A model generated the notes under the pieces. The model made no database searches. It worked only from the letters and a program-made list of their open reading frames with translations, and was not told the DNA's origin. Positions 14,558 through 21,331 of a stretch of DNA of 21,331 nucleotides are shown here, piece by piece. The position numbers and the translations under genes were made by a program. The first letter of the stretch is position 1; each line of letters opens with the position of its first letter. The stretch covers positions 1 to 21,331 of the forward strand of contig JACQUI010000105.1 in NCBI GenBank assembly GCA_016210395.1, written 5' to 3'. Origin of the DNA: Chloroflexota bacterium (lineage in GTDB: Bacteria; Chloroflexota; Dehalococcoidia; Lucifugimonadales; JACPCL1).

Positions 14558-15847
14558 TCACGCCTCCGCGCGCACGGGCGGCCGGGCCATGAACACGAGG
14601 CCTGCCGAGAAGACCATGAGCCCGGCAAAGACGGTGAAGATGGGCACATACGTGCCCATGACATCGTAGGCAATGGCGGCGCTCAGCGGCCCCACGGAGT
14701 TGCTGAGCATCTGCACGGGCCAGACCACGCCCCGGACCTTCCCCAGCGACTCCCTGCCGTAGTAGTTGGCGAATACGACCTGGTAGAGGGTGTTGAAGGA
14801 TGCGCCCGCCACGAAGCCCAGGAAGACGCCCCAGAGGAGGCCCTTGGCCAGCGAGTCCACCGCCAGTAGCGAAATGAACCCGACGCCCATCAGGAGAAAG
14901 GCCACGGCGCCGACGCGCCGGGTGTTGTAGCGCTCCAGGAGAAACCCGACCGCCAGGGCGCCTATGGCGCCCGCGCCGGACCAGGTGGAAAGAATCCAGA
15001 CGCCGTACTGAGGGTCGAGGCCCTGGTCCTTGAGGAAGGGGATCAGGTGAAAGACGAGGCCCGGCCCCACAAGGAAGAGCAGGGAGAAGGCTATCAGCAG
15101 GTAGTAGAACGACCGGAATCGCAGCACCTGGCGCAGGGCATAGGAGACCTCTTCTTTGACTTGCCTCCCTCCCCTGCCCTGCCGGCCCTGTGGGCCTTCG
15201 GTCACGCCCTCGCCGGGGGCGAGGCCATCGGGCCGCAGGCCCATGTCTTCAGGCTGGCGGCGCAGAAGCATCGCCACGGGCAGGACCGAGATGACCCATA
15301 CCACGATCCCCGCGACGGCCGAGGCCATGCGCCAGTCGGCTGCGGTGATGACGAACTGGAGGTAGAGGGGCGTGATCGTTGCGCCCACCATTCCTCCCAG
15401 GCCGGCGAGGGCCACCGCTCGTCCCCGCTTAGCGACAAACCATTTGGGAACAATGACCTGCAGGGTCAGGCCAATGACCCCCATGGTCACAACGCGGTCG
15501 ATGATCTGCAGCGCGTAGAACTGCCACAGCGTCTGTATGAAGGCCATGAGCACGAACGTCCCGCCCAGCAGCAGGAGGCCAACGGTGAGGAACCACCGGC
15601 CTCCCAGGCGGTCAAGGTAGCGGCCCACGACCAGAGAGACCCCCGCTCCGCAGATGGTCCCAAGGGTCGAGGCGCCCGTGAAGACCGTCTTCGACCAGCC
15701 GAACTCGGTGGTCATGGGGCTGAGAAAGACGCTGAGGGCGGAAAATGTCCCCGCCGCCTGGGTGAACCCCGCCAGCGCCACCACCCCAACGATCACCCAT
15801 CCGTAGTACAGACGAGGCTTTGCAATCGCAGCCGTGATGTTTGCCAT
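14558..15847 (-). CDS. MFS transporter, OFA/monocarboxylate-type
   Basis: A 429-aa permease with 12 predicted hydrophobic segments. The start is RLYYGWVIVGVVALAGF, typical of OFA (oxalate/formate) and monocarboxylate carriers. Motif A region is VVGRYLDRLGGRW (about 73-85), and a charged cytoplasmic loop GPQGRQGRGGRQVKEE lies between helices 6 and 7. It starts 11 nt after the CaiB-family gene at 15859-17079 ends, so the two are translated from one message. Likely imports the carboxylate that this CoA-transferase activates; that link is inference. The ribosome binding site (GGAG 14 nt upstream) is poor, suggesting translational coupling. Confidence 0.85.
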   Translation of the reverse strand: MANITAAIAKPRLYYGWVIVGVVALAGFTQAAGTFSALSVFLSPMTTEFGWSKTVFTGASTLGTICGAGVSLVVGRYLDRLGGRWFLTVGLLLLGGTFVLMAFIQTLWQFYALQIIDRVVTMGVIGLTLQVIVPKWFVAKRGRAVALAGLGGMVGATITPLYLQFVITAADWRMASAVAGIVVWVISVLPVAMLLRRQPEDMGLRPDGLAPGEGVTEGPQGRQGRGGRQVKEEVSYALRQVLRFRSFYYLLIAFSLLFLVGPGLVFHLIPFLKDQGLDPQYGVWILSTWSGAGAIGALAVGFLLERYNTRRVGAVAFLLMGVGFISLLAVDSLAKGLLWGVFLGFVAGASFNTLYQVVFANYYGRESLGKVRGVVWPVQMLSNSVGPLSAAIAYDVMGTYVPIFTVFAGLMVFSAGLVFMARPPVRAEA

Positions 15848-15858
15848 GACAATGTATG

Positions 15859-17079
15859 CTACTCCAGCACACCCTCCTTCGCCAGAGCCTCTATTTCCTG
15901 ATGGGACAAGCCTAGGAACGACTTCAGGACGTGTTCGGTGTGCTGGCCCAGCAGCGGCACAGGGGTCTCGTAGAGGGCAGGCGTCTCGGAGAGGCGGAAC
16001 TCCGTAGCGTCGAAGGCGTGGCGGCCCAATTCGGAGTGCACTTTGTAGACAAAGTGGCCCCGGTGGGCAAGCTGCGGATCGCTGAACAGGTCTTCGGGGC
16101 GTTCAACCTCCCCCGCCGGCACACCCACCTCCTGCAGCAACTGCATCAGATCCCGGGCCTCATGGGTCATCGTCCATGCGCCGATGCACTCGTCCAGCGC
16201 CTGCTCGCATGCCTTCCTGCCAAGAGGCGTAGAGAACCGCTCTTCGGCGCACCAGGCGGGGCTGCCCATCGCCTTGCACAGCGCCTTCCACTGGGCGTCC
16301 GTTTCCACAACGATGGCGCACCAGCGGTCTCCCCCTTTACACGGATAGACGCCGTGGGGCGCGAAGGCGGGCGAACGGTTTCCGTCCCTTGTCATGATGT
16401 GACCGTTGACGGTGTAGTCCAGGATGGCCGGGGCGATGAACTGCACCGACGCTTCAAGCTGGGACATGTCCAGGTGCTGTCCTCTGCCCGTCCTCTTGCG
16501 GTAGTCCAGGGCGGCGACGATGGCGGGGATGGCGAAGCGGGGGAGGAAGAAATCCGTGTAGGCCCCGTAGGGAGAGACGGGCGACCTGTCCGGCCAGCCA
16601 GTCAGGTTGACGAAGCCTGCCAGCGAGCCAAGCACCGGCCCGAAACCAGGCTGCCGCTCACGAGGGCCTCCCCTGCCCAGCATGGAGGCGCTGAAGAGGA
16701 TGACGCGCGGGTTGATGGCGCGCATCACGTCGTACCCGAGGCCCCACTCCTCCATGGTGCCGGGCGTGAAGTTTTCCGTGACGATGTCGGCCCAGGCGAC
16801 CAGCCGCTTCACAAGGTCGCGCGCTTTGGGGAGGGCCATGTTCAGCGTGATGCCCAGCTTGTTGCCGTTGTAGTTGGCGTAGTAGCCGCTGCGCTCCACG
16901 CCCTGGACGCCGCCGGCGTAGGGGCCAATTTGGCGAAGCGCATCGGGGCGGCGGCGCGACTCCACGCGCACGACGGTTGCGCCGTGGTCGGCCAGGTAGC
17001 GCGTGGTCATGGGGCCGATGGCCACCCAGCAAAAGTCCAGGACGTTGATGCCCTCAAAGGCATTGGAGGTGTCTGTCAT
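15859..17079 (-). CDS. Family III CoA-transferase (CaiB/BaiF)
   Basis: A 406-aa CoA-transferase. The N-terminus GINVLDFCWVAIGPMTTRYLADHGATVV is typical. YNGNKLGITLNM, ENFTPGTMEEWGLGYD and NPRVILFSASMLG follow. The catalytic Asp of the family (D169 in formyl-CoA transferase) maps to D176 in YGAYTDFF, 22-25 residues before GRGQHLD, so the enzyme should be active. The frame stays open further upstream into a repeat; the ATG at 17079 is chosen for its GAGGA 8 nt upstream and for the family length. It is followed directly by the OFA/MCT-type carrier. The acid and CoA donor are unknown. Confidence 0.9.
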   Translation of the reverse strand: MTDTSNAFEGINVLDFCWVAIGPMTTRYLADHGATVVRVESRRRPDALRQIGPYAGGVQGVERSGYYANYNGNKLGITLNMALPKARDLVKRLVAWADIVTENFTPGTMEEWGLGYDVMRAINPRVILFSASMLGRGGPRERQPGFGPVLGSLAGFVNLTGWPDRSPVSPYGAYTDFFLPRFAIPAIVAALDYRKRTGRGQHLDMSQLEASVQFIAPAILDYTVNGHIMTRDGNRSPAFAPHGVYPCKGGDRWCAIVVETDAQWKALCKAMGSPAWCAEERFSTPLGRKACEQALDECIGAWTMTHEARDLMQLLQEVGVPAGEVERPEDLFSDPQLAHRGHFVYKVHSELGRHAFDATEFRLSETPALYETPVPLLGQHTEHVLKSFLGLSHQEIEALAKEGVLE

Positions 17080-17127
17080 GCGTGTCATCCTCATAGCTTG
17101 TGAAGTCATGGATAGCAAATAGCAAAG

Positions 17128-17239
17128 GACGGGACGCTGCCGCGTCCCTGGCGGTGTAAGGAACCGATAAGGGATTCTTCGCGAGGCGGAGCGTAATTGG
17201 GGCCGTATGCCGTTTGACCACCTCGCTCTAGAATGACAA
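17128..17239. repeat. Hairpin element, copy A
   Basis: A ~112-bp element upstream of a CaiB gene, homologous to 19007-19120. It contains GGGACGC-TGCC-GCGTCCC (17131-17148) and a long imperfect inverted repeat from ATTCTTCGCGAGG (17174-17186) to CCTCGCTCTAGAAT (17221-17234). Stem bases differ from copy B in a compensatory way. It is probably a MITE- or REP-like element or a structured leader. Confidence 0.75.
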
Positions 17240-17330
17240 CAAGGCACGCGGCGTTTGTTCACAACCTCTCAGCCTTAAGGCCTTGCGCCCCTACGTCGCT
17301 CGGCGGCAACCCGGTGCGTGTTGGTTGCGG

Positions 17331-17687
17331 CTACGGCGCGCCATCCGCGTGCGCCGCCACCAACTGGTCTATCTTGGCCGCCAGGATGAAGTCGTTGCGG
17401 GAGAGGCCGCCGATGGCATGGGTCGTGAGCTCCACCGTGACGCGGTTGTAGCTGATGTGCATGTCCGGGTGGTGGCCCTCCTGCTCAGCCAGATAGGCCA
17501 GAGCGTTCACGAAGAGCATGGAGCGCAGGAACCCGCGCCACGTGAAGATGCGCCGTAGCTTCGTGTCATCCACCACCTGCCATTCGCCGGAGACCTGCGG
17601 CAGGTACACGGCGATCTCTTCCTGCGTGAAGGGCGGCGTATCGCCACGGCACGGCTCGCACTTGAGCTGCGTTAGCTGCTGCGTCAT
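17331..17687 (-). CDS. phhB: Pterin-4a-carbinolamine dehydratase
   Basis: A 118-aa protein of the PCD/DCoH family, which dehydrates 4a-hydroxytetrahydrobiopterin during recycling of the pterin cofactor of aromatic amino acid hydroxylases. The signature is EGHHPDMHISYNRVTVELTTH with H72, H73 and H90 as active-site histidines, preceded by KCEPCRGDTPPF as in bacterial members. The ATG is 1 nt after the stop of the CaiB gene at 17689 (TGACATG), so the two are translationally coupled. No pterin-dependent hydroxylase is in the window, so its reason for being here is unclear. Confidence 0.92.
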   Translation of the reverse strand: MTQQLTQLKCEPCRGDTPPFTQEEIAVYLPQVSGEWQVVDDTKLRRIFTWRGFLRSMLFVNALAYLAEQEGHHPDMHISYNRVTVELTTHAIGGLSRNDFILAAKIDQLVAAHADGAP

Positions 17688-17688
17688 G

Positions 17689-18954
17689 TCAGATCACCCC
17701 CCCTTCTCTCAGCAACACCAGGTCCGACGCTGAGTTTCCCAGCTCTCCACAGTACACGTCGCGGTTGTGCTCGCCCAGATAGGGAGCACGGCTCCTGGGG
17801 CCGATGGACGCCTCGCTGGAGCGCACGAACGCGCCGGGGTAGTCGAAGGTCGCACCCTCCGCCTCATGTAGAATCGGCACGAAGTACCCCCTGGCCGCAA
17901 GCTGCGCCTCCTGCCGGATGTCGGCGGCCGTGTTCACCGGGAAAAGCTGCACCCGGCGCGCAACTGCGCCCTCGTACAACTCCTGCTTGGTATGGGCCAG
18001 GAAGAACGCCTGGATTGGCTCGGCGGCGCGGGTCATAGCCTCAATGCCTGCGTCCTGGTTTGTGTCCACCTGCGTCCAGTCCACGGAGGCGAGGAACTCA
18101 TCGTTGAACCCCTCGGCCTGCATCCACTGCACAAGGCTGTTGGTGCCGCCGCCCAGCGGCCCGGAGGACAGGGAGAAGTTGACGTAGCCGTCCTTGCACT
18201 GCCAGGTGGTGCGGGAGCGCCCGCCGCCCAGGCCCGGCCGGTAGACCCCCAGGCGGCTGAGGTTCGTCCTGTTCAGGTCCCAATAGGAAGGGGCGTGGGA
18301 CAGTGTGCGGGCGACGGCCTCTTGGCCCGATACGTCCACGCGCTGGCCCTGCCCGCCCAGCAGCCTGTGGTGGTGGGCGATCATGACGCCCGCCGCGCCC
18401 GACGCGCCCATGTGCAGGCCGAACTGCGGCAGCGTGACGCGCACGGGCGGCAGGTCGGGATCGCCGGTGAGGTGCATGAAGCCGCCGGCGGCCATGCCCA
18501 CCAGGTCCGGCGACTGGTAGGCGGCGTACGGCCCCGTCTGGCCGAAGGGCGTCATCGAGGCCATGATGAGGCGGGGGTTGACCCGGCGAAGGTCTTCGTA
18601 AGCAAGGCCCAGGCCTGCCAGGTAGCCCGGCGGGAACGATTCGAAGAGGAAGTCTGCCGAAGAGACGAGACGCTTCAGGATAGCCTGCCCATCGGCGGCG
18701 CCGATGTCCAGGGTGACGCTGCGCCGTCCGGCGGCGTAGGCCCACCACCACAGGCTGCGCTCCTGGTGAGGCGCGCCGCAGTAGAAGGGGGACATGCGGC
18801 GCAGGGGGACGCCCGCCGGCGGCTCCACAGACATAACATCTGCGCCCAGGTCCCCCAAGATCTTGGCGCCGATGATCTCCGCGCCCCGCGACAGGTCCAG
18901 CACCCGGTACGGGCTGAGCATGCCATCTGACGCTGTGTTGTTTCGAGAGGCCAT
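17689..18954 (-). CDS. Family III CoA-transferase-like protein lacking the catalytic Asp
   Basis: A 421-aa CaiB/BaiF homologue: YRVLDLSRGAEIIGAKILGDLGADV, SVEPPAGVP, NPRLIMASMTPFGQTGPYA. Counting back from GGQGQRVDV, the position of the family's catalytic Asp (D176 and D160 in its two neighbours) falls on G179 within PQFGLHMGASG, and no Asp lies within several residues; H181 is the nearest polar residue. The protein may therefore be a non-catalytic subunit, or use other chemistry, as in subfamilies with paired subunits. The ATG has GAGGGA about 12 nt upstream. It is followed by the carbinolamine dehydratase gene. Confidence 0.85.
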   Translation of the reverse strand: MASRNNTASDGMLSPYRVLDLSRGAEIIGAKILGDLGADVMSVEPPAGVPLRRMSPFYCGAPHQERSLWWWAYAAGRRSVTLDIGAADGQAILKRLVSSADFLFESFPPGYLAGLGLAYEDLRRVNPRLIMASMTPFGQTGPYAAYQSPDLVGMAAGGFMHLTGDPDLPPVRVTLPQFGLHMGASGAAGVMIAHHHRLLGGQGQRVDVSGQEAVARTLSHAPSYWDLNRTNLSRLGVYRPGLGGGRSRTTWQCKDGYVNFSLSSGPLGGGTNSLVQWMQAEGFNDEFLASVDWTQVDTNQDAGIEAMTRAAEPIQAFFLAHTKQELYEGAVARRVQLFPVNTAADIRQEAQLAARGYFVPILHEAEGATFDYPGAFVRSSEASIGPRSRAPYLGEHNRDVYCGELGNSASDLVLLREGGVI

Positions 18955-19006
18955 GGGTCAGGAGTCCCTCTTGCTGCGCCAGACGTCGAGGTCTTGTCGA
19001 GCAACC

Positions 19007-19120
19007 GACGGGCCGCTGCCGCGGCCCTGCGGTAGGCACAGGTGGTGAGAGATTCTTCGCGAAGCGAACGCGTCGGTCGGCCCGCGAGAGTAGTTTGACC
19101 GCTTCGCTCAAGAATGACAA
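19007..19120. repeat. Hairpin element, copy B
   Basis: A ~114-bp relative of 17128-17239. It has GGGCCGC-TGCC-GCGGCCC (19010-19027) and the terminal arms ATTCTTCGCGAAG (19052-19064) and CTTCGCTCAAGAAT (19102-19115). It lies between two minus-strand CaiB genes. Confidence 0.75.
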
Positions 19121-19137
19121 GACGGCCACACCGGCAT

Positions 19138-20313
19138 CTATCTGGGTATGGCCCGCTTCTCGCGCAGCAGGCTGATCTCGTCTCCAGAGTAGCCAAGCTC
19201 CTGGAGAATCTCAACGGTGTGCCGGCCCAACATGGGGGCAGGCCGCTGCACCACAGGCGGCGTCTCGGAGAAGGCGAAGGGGGGCGTGCCCTGCCGGAGG
19301 GGGCCGTACTCGGGCGACTCGATCTCGAACACCAGGCCGGCGTCCTTCAGCGCGTCGCCTCTGGCGAGCTCCTGAGTCGTTGAAAGCGATGCCACCTTCA
19401 GGCCAGCCTCTCGGAGGAGCTGGACCCAGTGCAACGCGTCGTGCTCCTGCAAAAGGCCGGCCAAGGCGGCGGCGATGGCGCTTTCCTGCGGCGCGCCCTC
19501 CTCCGGCCAAAGAGAGGCCAGCTCTCGCCTGCCAAGGGCGGCGCACAGCATCCGCCACTGGGCGGGCGTATCGCAGGCAAGGTAGAGCCAGGCGTCGCGG
19601 GCACGGTACAGCCTGTGCGTAGCGTCCACGCCCAGGGCCTGGCCGGGGAAGGCCGGCTCGCCTTCCGCCCTTGTGGAGGTCCAGGGCTGGCCGTCTTGGA
19701 ACAGGAACTCGCCGGCCTGCGCGGCAACGACGGTGTTCATCAGGCAGGTCTCGACGCGCTGGCCTTCCCCCGTACGCTTGCGGTGATACAGGGCCATGAC
19801 GATGCTCCAGGCGCACAGGATCGCGGCGGCGTAGTCGGAGACGGCGATGCGCAGGAATACCGGCGGGTTGCCTGGGCCGGCCTGGTAGGCCATGCCGCCG
19901 CTGCGGGCCTGGAAGAGGGGGTCGAAGCCGGGCGTTCCGGCGTAGGGGCCTTCCGTGCCGTAGGCGGTGACGGTGGAGTAGATGATGCGCGGGTTGACGG
20001 CCTTGAGCGTGTCGTAGTCTGCGCCGAGACGCTGGGCGACGCCCTGGCGGTAGTTTTCGACGACGACGTCTGCACGTTGCACCATGCGGTACAGGGCTTC
20101 TTTGCCCTCCTGTGTGCGCAGGTTGAGGACGATGCCGCGCTTGCCCCGGTTCCACGACTGGAAGCCGGCGACGATGCCCCGGAAGGCGTCGCCCTCGAAG
20201 GACTCCACCTTGTCCACGTGGGCGCCCAGGTCCGCCAGCAGGCTAGAGGTATACGCCCCGGCGATGTACCCCGCCAGGTCAACGATGCGAACGCCTTGGA
20301 GAGGAGGGGGCAC
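19138..20313 (-). CDS. Family III CoA-transferase (CaiB/BaiF)
   Basis: A 391-aa enzyme with a complete family pattern: GVRIVDLAGYIAGAYTSSLLADLGAHV, VLNLRTQEGKEAL, ENYRQGVAQRLGADYDTL, NPRIIYSTVTAYGTEGPYA. The catalytic Asp is D160 in RIAVSDYAAA, before ALYHRKRTGEGQRVE. It should be catalytically competent. The start is GTG at 20313 with GGGAG about 10 nt upstream; an ATG 7 nt further up is out of frame. Its start lies 6 nt after the DUF5615 gene's stop, so read-through from the toxin-antitoxin-like pair is likely. Substrate is unknown. Confidence 0.9.
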   Translation of the reverse strand: MPPPLQGVRIVDLAGYIAGAYTSSLLADLGAHVDKVESFEGDAFRGIVAGFQSWNRGKRGIVLNLRTQEGKEALYRMVQRADVVVENYRQGVAQRLGADYDTLKAVNPRIIYSTVTAYGTEGPYAGTPGFDPLFQARSGGMAYQAGPGNPPVFLRIAVSDYAAAILCAWSIVMALYHRKRTGEGQRVETCLMNTVVAAQAGEFLFQDGQPWTSTRAEGEPAFPGQALGVDATHRLYRARDAWLYLACDTPAQWRMLCAALGRRELASLWPEEGAPQESAIAAALAGLLQEHDALHWVQLLREAGLKVASLSTTQELARGDALKDAGLVFEIESPEYGPLRQGTPPFAFSETPPVVQRPAPMLGRHTVEILQELGYSGDEISLLREKRAIPR

Positions 20314-20319
20314 CTGGCA

Positions 20320-20694
20320 TCAGCTCCCTTGAATGGGTAGAGGTCGCACCCGTATTCGCCCAGGTTCTATGATCACGATGCAGCCTTGCTCCAGATCCAT
20401 TTGTAGGGGAACCAAGTTCACGAGAAGTAGTTCAATTTGGAGCGCAGGCAAGTATTCAAGGCCGCCCCGGAACAAAATGACCGACGGCCTGGTTGCTGCG
20501 CTCAGCGCCAGCAAGGTGCCAAAATCGGTATCTGCTGACACAAGTACCCGTTGCTCTTGGGCTGCGCGATGCAAGATAACAGGGTCTGCGGCCCTGTGCA
20601 TACGATAGTCACGAGCATCCACTGCATCATGCCCAGCGGCAGTGAGTTCCTTAGCCACACTCAAAGAAAGGGCGACATCAATCAAGAACCGCAT
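20320..20694 (-). CDS. DUF5615 PIN-like protein, putative toxin
   Basis: A 124-aa protein with the DUF5615 pattern: MRFLID with D6, ELTAAGHDAVDARDY, ADPVILHRAAQEQRVLVSADTDFGTLL and RPSVILFRGG. The acidic residues D6 and those in SADTDF match PIN-type nuclease positions. DUF5615 genes typically follow DUF433 genes, as here, and are treated as VapBC-like toxins. The position after D6 is V where many members have E, so activity is uncertain. The ribosome binding site is weak. It is 81 nt downstream of the DUF433 gene and 6 nt upstream of a CoA-transferase gene. Confidence 0.85.
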   Translation of the reverse strand: MRFLIDVALSLSVAKELTAAGHDAVDARDYRMHRAADPVILHRAAQEQRVLVSADTDFGTLLALSAATRPSVILFRGGLEYLPALQIELLLVNLVPLQMDLEQGCIVIIEPGRIRVRPLPIQGS

Positions 20695-20775
20695 GAGGCC
20701 ATTTTGAAGGCGCCGGCAAGAGGGTGTCTACCCCCCTTGCGGCAACTGGCGGAGGAGCTGAACTCGCTAGGTGCC

Positions 20776-21006
20776 TCATGAAAAGGGAATGAGCGGCAGC
20801 GCCCGTTCCCGCACCGCCTCTGCGGCAAACCGCAAAGCTTCCTTGATATCCTCCGCCTCCAATTCGGGATAGTCTGCAAGGATCTCCGCGGTGGTCATCC
20901 CCTCGGCAATCATGCCTACTACCGTCGCCACAGGGATCCTCATGCCGCGAATACAGGGCATGCCGCCCATCTGGTTTGCGTTGACCGTAATGCGTGTGTA
21001 CTTCAT
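20776..21006 (-). CDS. DUF433 protein, putative antitoxin
   Basis: A 76-aa protein with the DUF433 (PF04255) pattern: RITVNANQMGGMPCIRGMRIPVATV, then GMTTAEILADYPELEAEDIKEALRFA. This is a small winged-helix-like domain that accompanies DUF5615 in a predicted toxin-antitoxin pair. The ATG is preceded by GGAGGGAGGGGGCT, a strong ribosome binding site, stronger than that of the partner, consistent with antitoxin excess. A dispersed repeat lies just upstream. Confidence 0.88.
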   Translation of the reverse strand: MKYTRITVNANQMGGMPCIRGMRIPVATVVGMIAEGMTTAEILADYPELEAEDIKEALRFAAEAVRERALPLIPFS

Positions 21007-21072
21007 AGCCCCCTCCCTCCTGGTCTGCCTCTCCAGTATGCACCCGTTCTGGCCCCACCGCCAAACGTGGTC

Positions 21073-21151
21073 CGTTCGCCCTGCGCTAGCCTGCCCTAAG
21101 CGAAGCCGAAGGGAAGGGCGCTTTCGTGGTTCGACAAGCTCACCACGAACG
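21073..21151. repeat. Dispersed palindromic repeat, copy 2
   Basis: Shares with 6855-6912 the CGTTCGCCCT start, the AGGGCG block and the terminal TTCGTGGT-TCGACAAGCTC-ACCACGAA hairpin with identical loop. The middle is about 20 nt longer and diverged (GCGCTAGCCTGCCCTAAGCG). It separates leuB from the DUF433 gene. Confidence 0.7.
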
Positions 21152-21183
21152 TAAAGACGGCTTCTGTCGCCGTTGGCTGTAGC

Positions 21184-21331
21184 CTACCCCCGCGCCACCG
21201 CCTCTGCGATGGCGTTGCCCATCTGGGTGGTGGTCACGGCGCGTTCGCCCGGGGCAAGGATGTCGGCGGTGCGCAGGCCCAACTCCAGGGCCACGTCCAC
21301 CGCCTGCTCCACCGCCAGGGCCTCCTTGGGC
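21184..21331 (-). CDS. leuB: 3-isopropylmalate dehydrogenase, C-terminal end (partial)
   Basis: Only the last 48 complete codons are inside the window; the 5' part runs off the right edge. The reading ALAVEQAVDVALELGLRTAD, then APGERAVTTTQMGNAIAEAV to TAG, matches the end of LeuB (GxRTxDI...GE..V.T..MGdAI). LeuB oxidatively decarboxylates 3-isopropylmalate in leucine synthesis. Other members of the isocitrate/isopropylmalate dehydrogenase family could share this tail, but the wording is closest to LeuB. Confidence 0.8.
   Translation of the reverse strand, partial: PKEALAVEQAVDVALELGLRTADILAPGERAVTTTQMGNAIAEAVARG

Noticed and set aside
15931..17103. 390-aa plus-strand frame opposite the CaiB gene
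   Set aside because: It has no motif and is rich in G, V, H, R and A, while the minus strand has a complete CaiB/BaiF pattern.

Overview
The window is bacterial and GC-rich, with several TTG and GTG starts. It opens with the first ~437 nt of a 16S rRNA gene on the minus strand. The 16S text (exact EUB338 site, Dehalococcoides-like stretches around the GTGGCAAACGG and AACCTACCTCTA segments, recalled from memory) and the density of CoA-transferase, crotonase and MFS genes suggest a Chloroflexota bacterium, probably near Dehalococcoidia/SAR202. No lineage search was possible, so this is an inference.

Region 1 (1-4825): the 16S gene has its own TTGACA promoter and is divergent from a plus-strand acyl-CoA unit: a Zn-ribbon/OB-fold DUF35 protein, a class I CoA-transferase alpha subunit and, 2 kb further on, its beta subunit. 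The two subunit genes are separated by an aminoglycoside-phosphotransferase-fold kinase gene and a lower-GC NYN/LabA-type nuclease gene. The nuclease gene has its own sigma70-like promoter and a leader of consecutive hairpins, the last of which can cover its ribosome binding site.

Region 2 (4826-9628): a minus-strand pair (unknown helical protein, then trans-aconitate methyltransferase-like protein), a class I DAHP synthase with a good extended -10 promoter, a perfect 11-bp hairpin, and an MFS permease. Hairpin-rich dispersed repeats lie in the gaps.

Region 3 (9640-13664): a large CocE/NonD serine hydrolase flanked on both sides by related GTAGGGGC palindromes, a second alpha/beta hydrolase, an 8-bp-period satellite, and a divergent crotonase lacking both canonical glutamates.

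Region 4 (13680-14503): an AT-richer MazEF-type toxin-antitoxin module with its own promoter, two palindromes and a strong Shine-Dalgarno leading only to ATG-TGA.

Region 5 (14558-20313, all minus): three family III (CaiB/BaiF) CoA-transferase genes, an OFA/MCT-like MFS carrier and a pterin-4a-carbinolamine dehydratase, arranged as [CaiB], [CaiB-PCD] and [CaiB-MFS]. Two diverged copies of a ~113-bp hairpin element sit upstream of two of these units, and their stems differ by compensatory changes. The middle CaiB protein appears to lack the catalytic aspartate. Together with regions 1 and 3 this looks like uptake and CoA activation of unidentified organic acids.

Region 6 (20320-21331): a DUF433/DUF5615 toxin-antitoxin-like pair directly upstream of the first CaiB gene, a dispersed repeat, and the C-terminal end of 3-isopropylmalate dehydrogenase running off the window.
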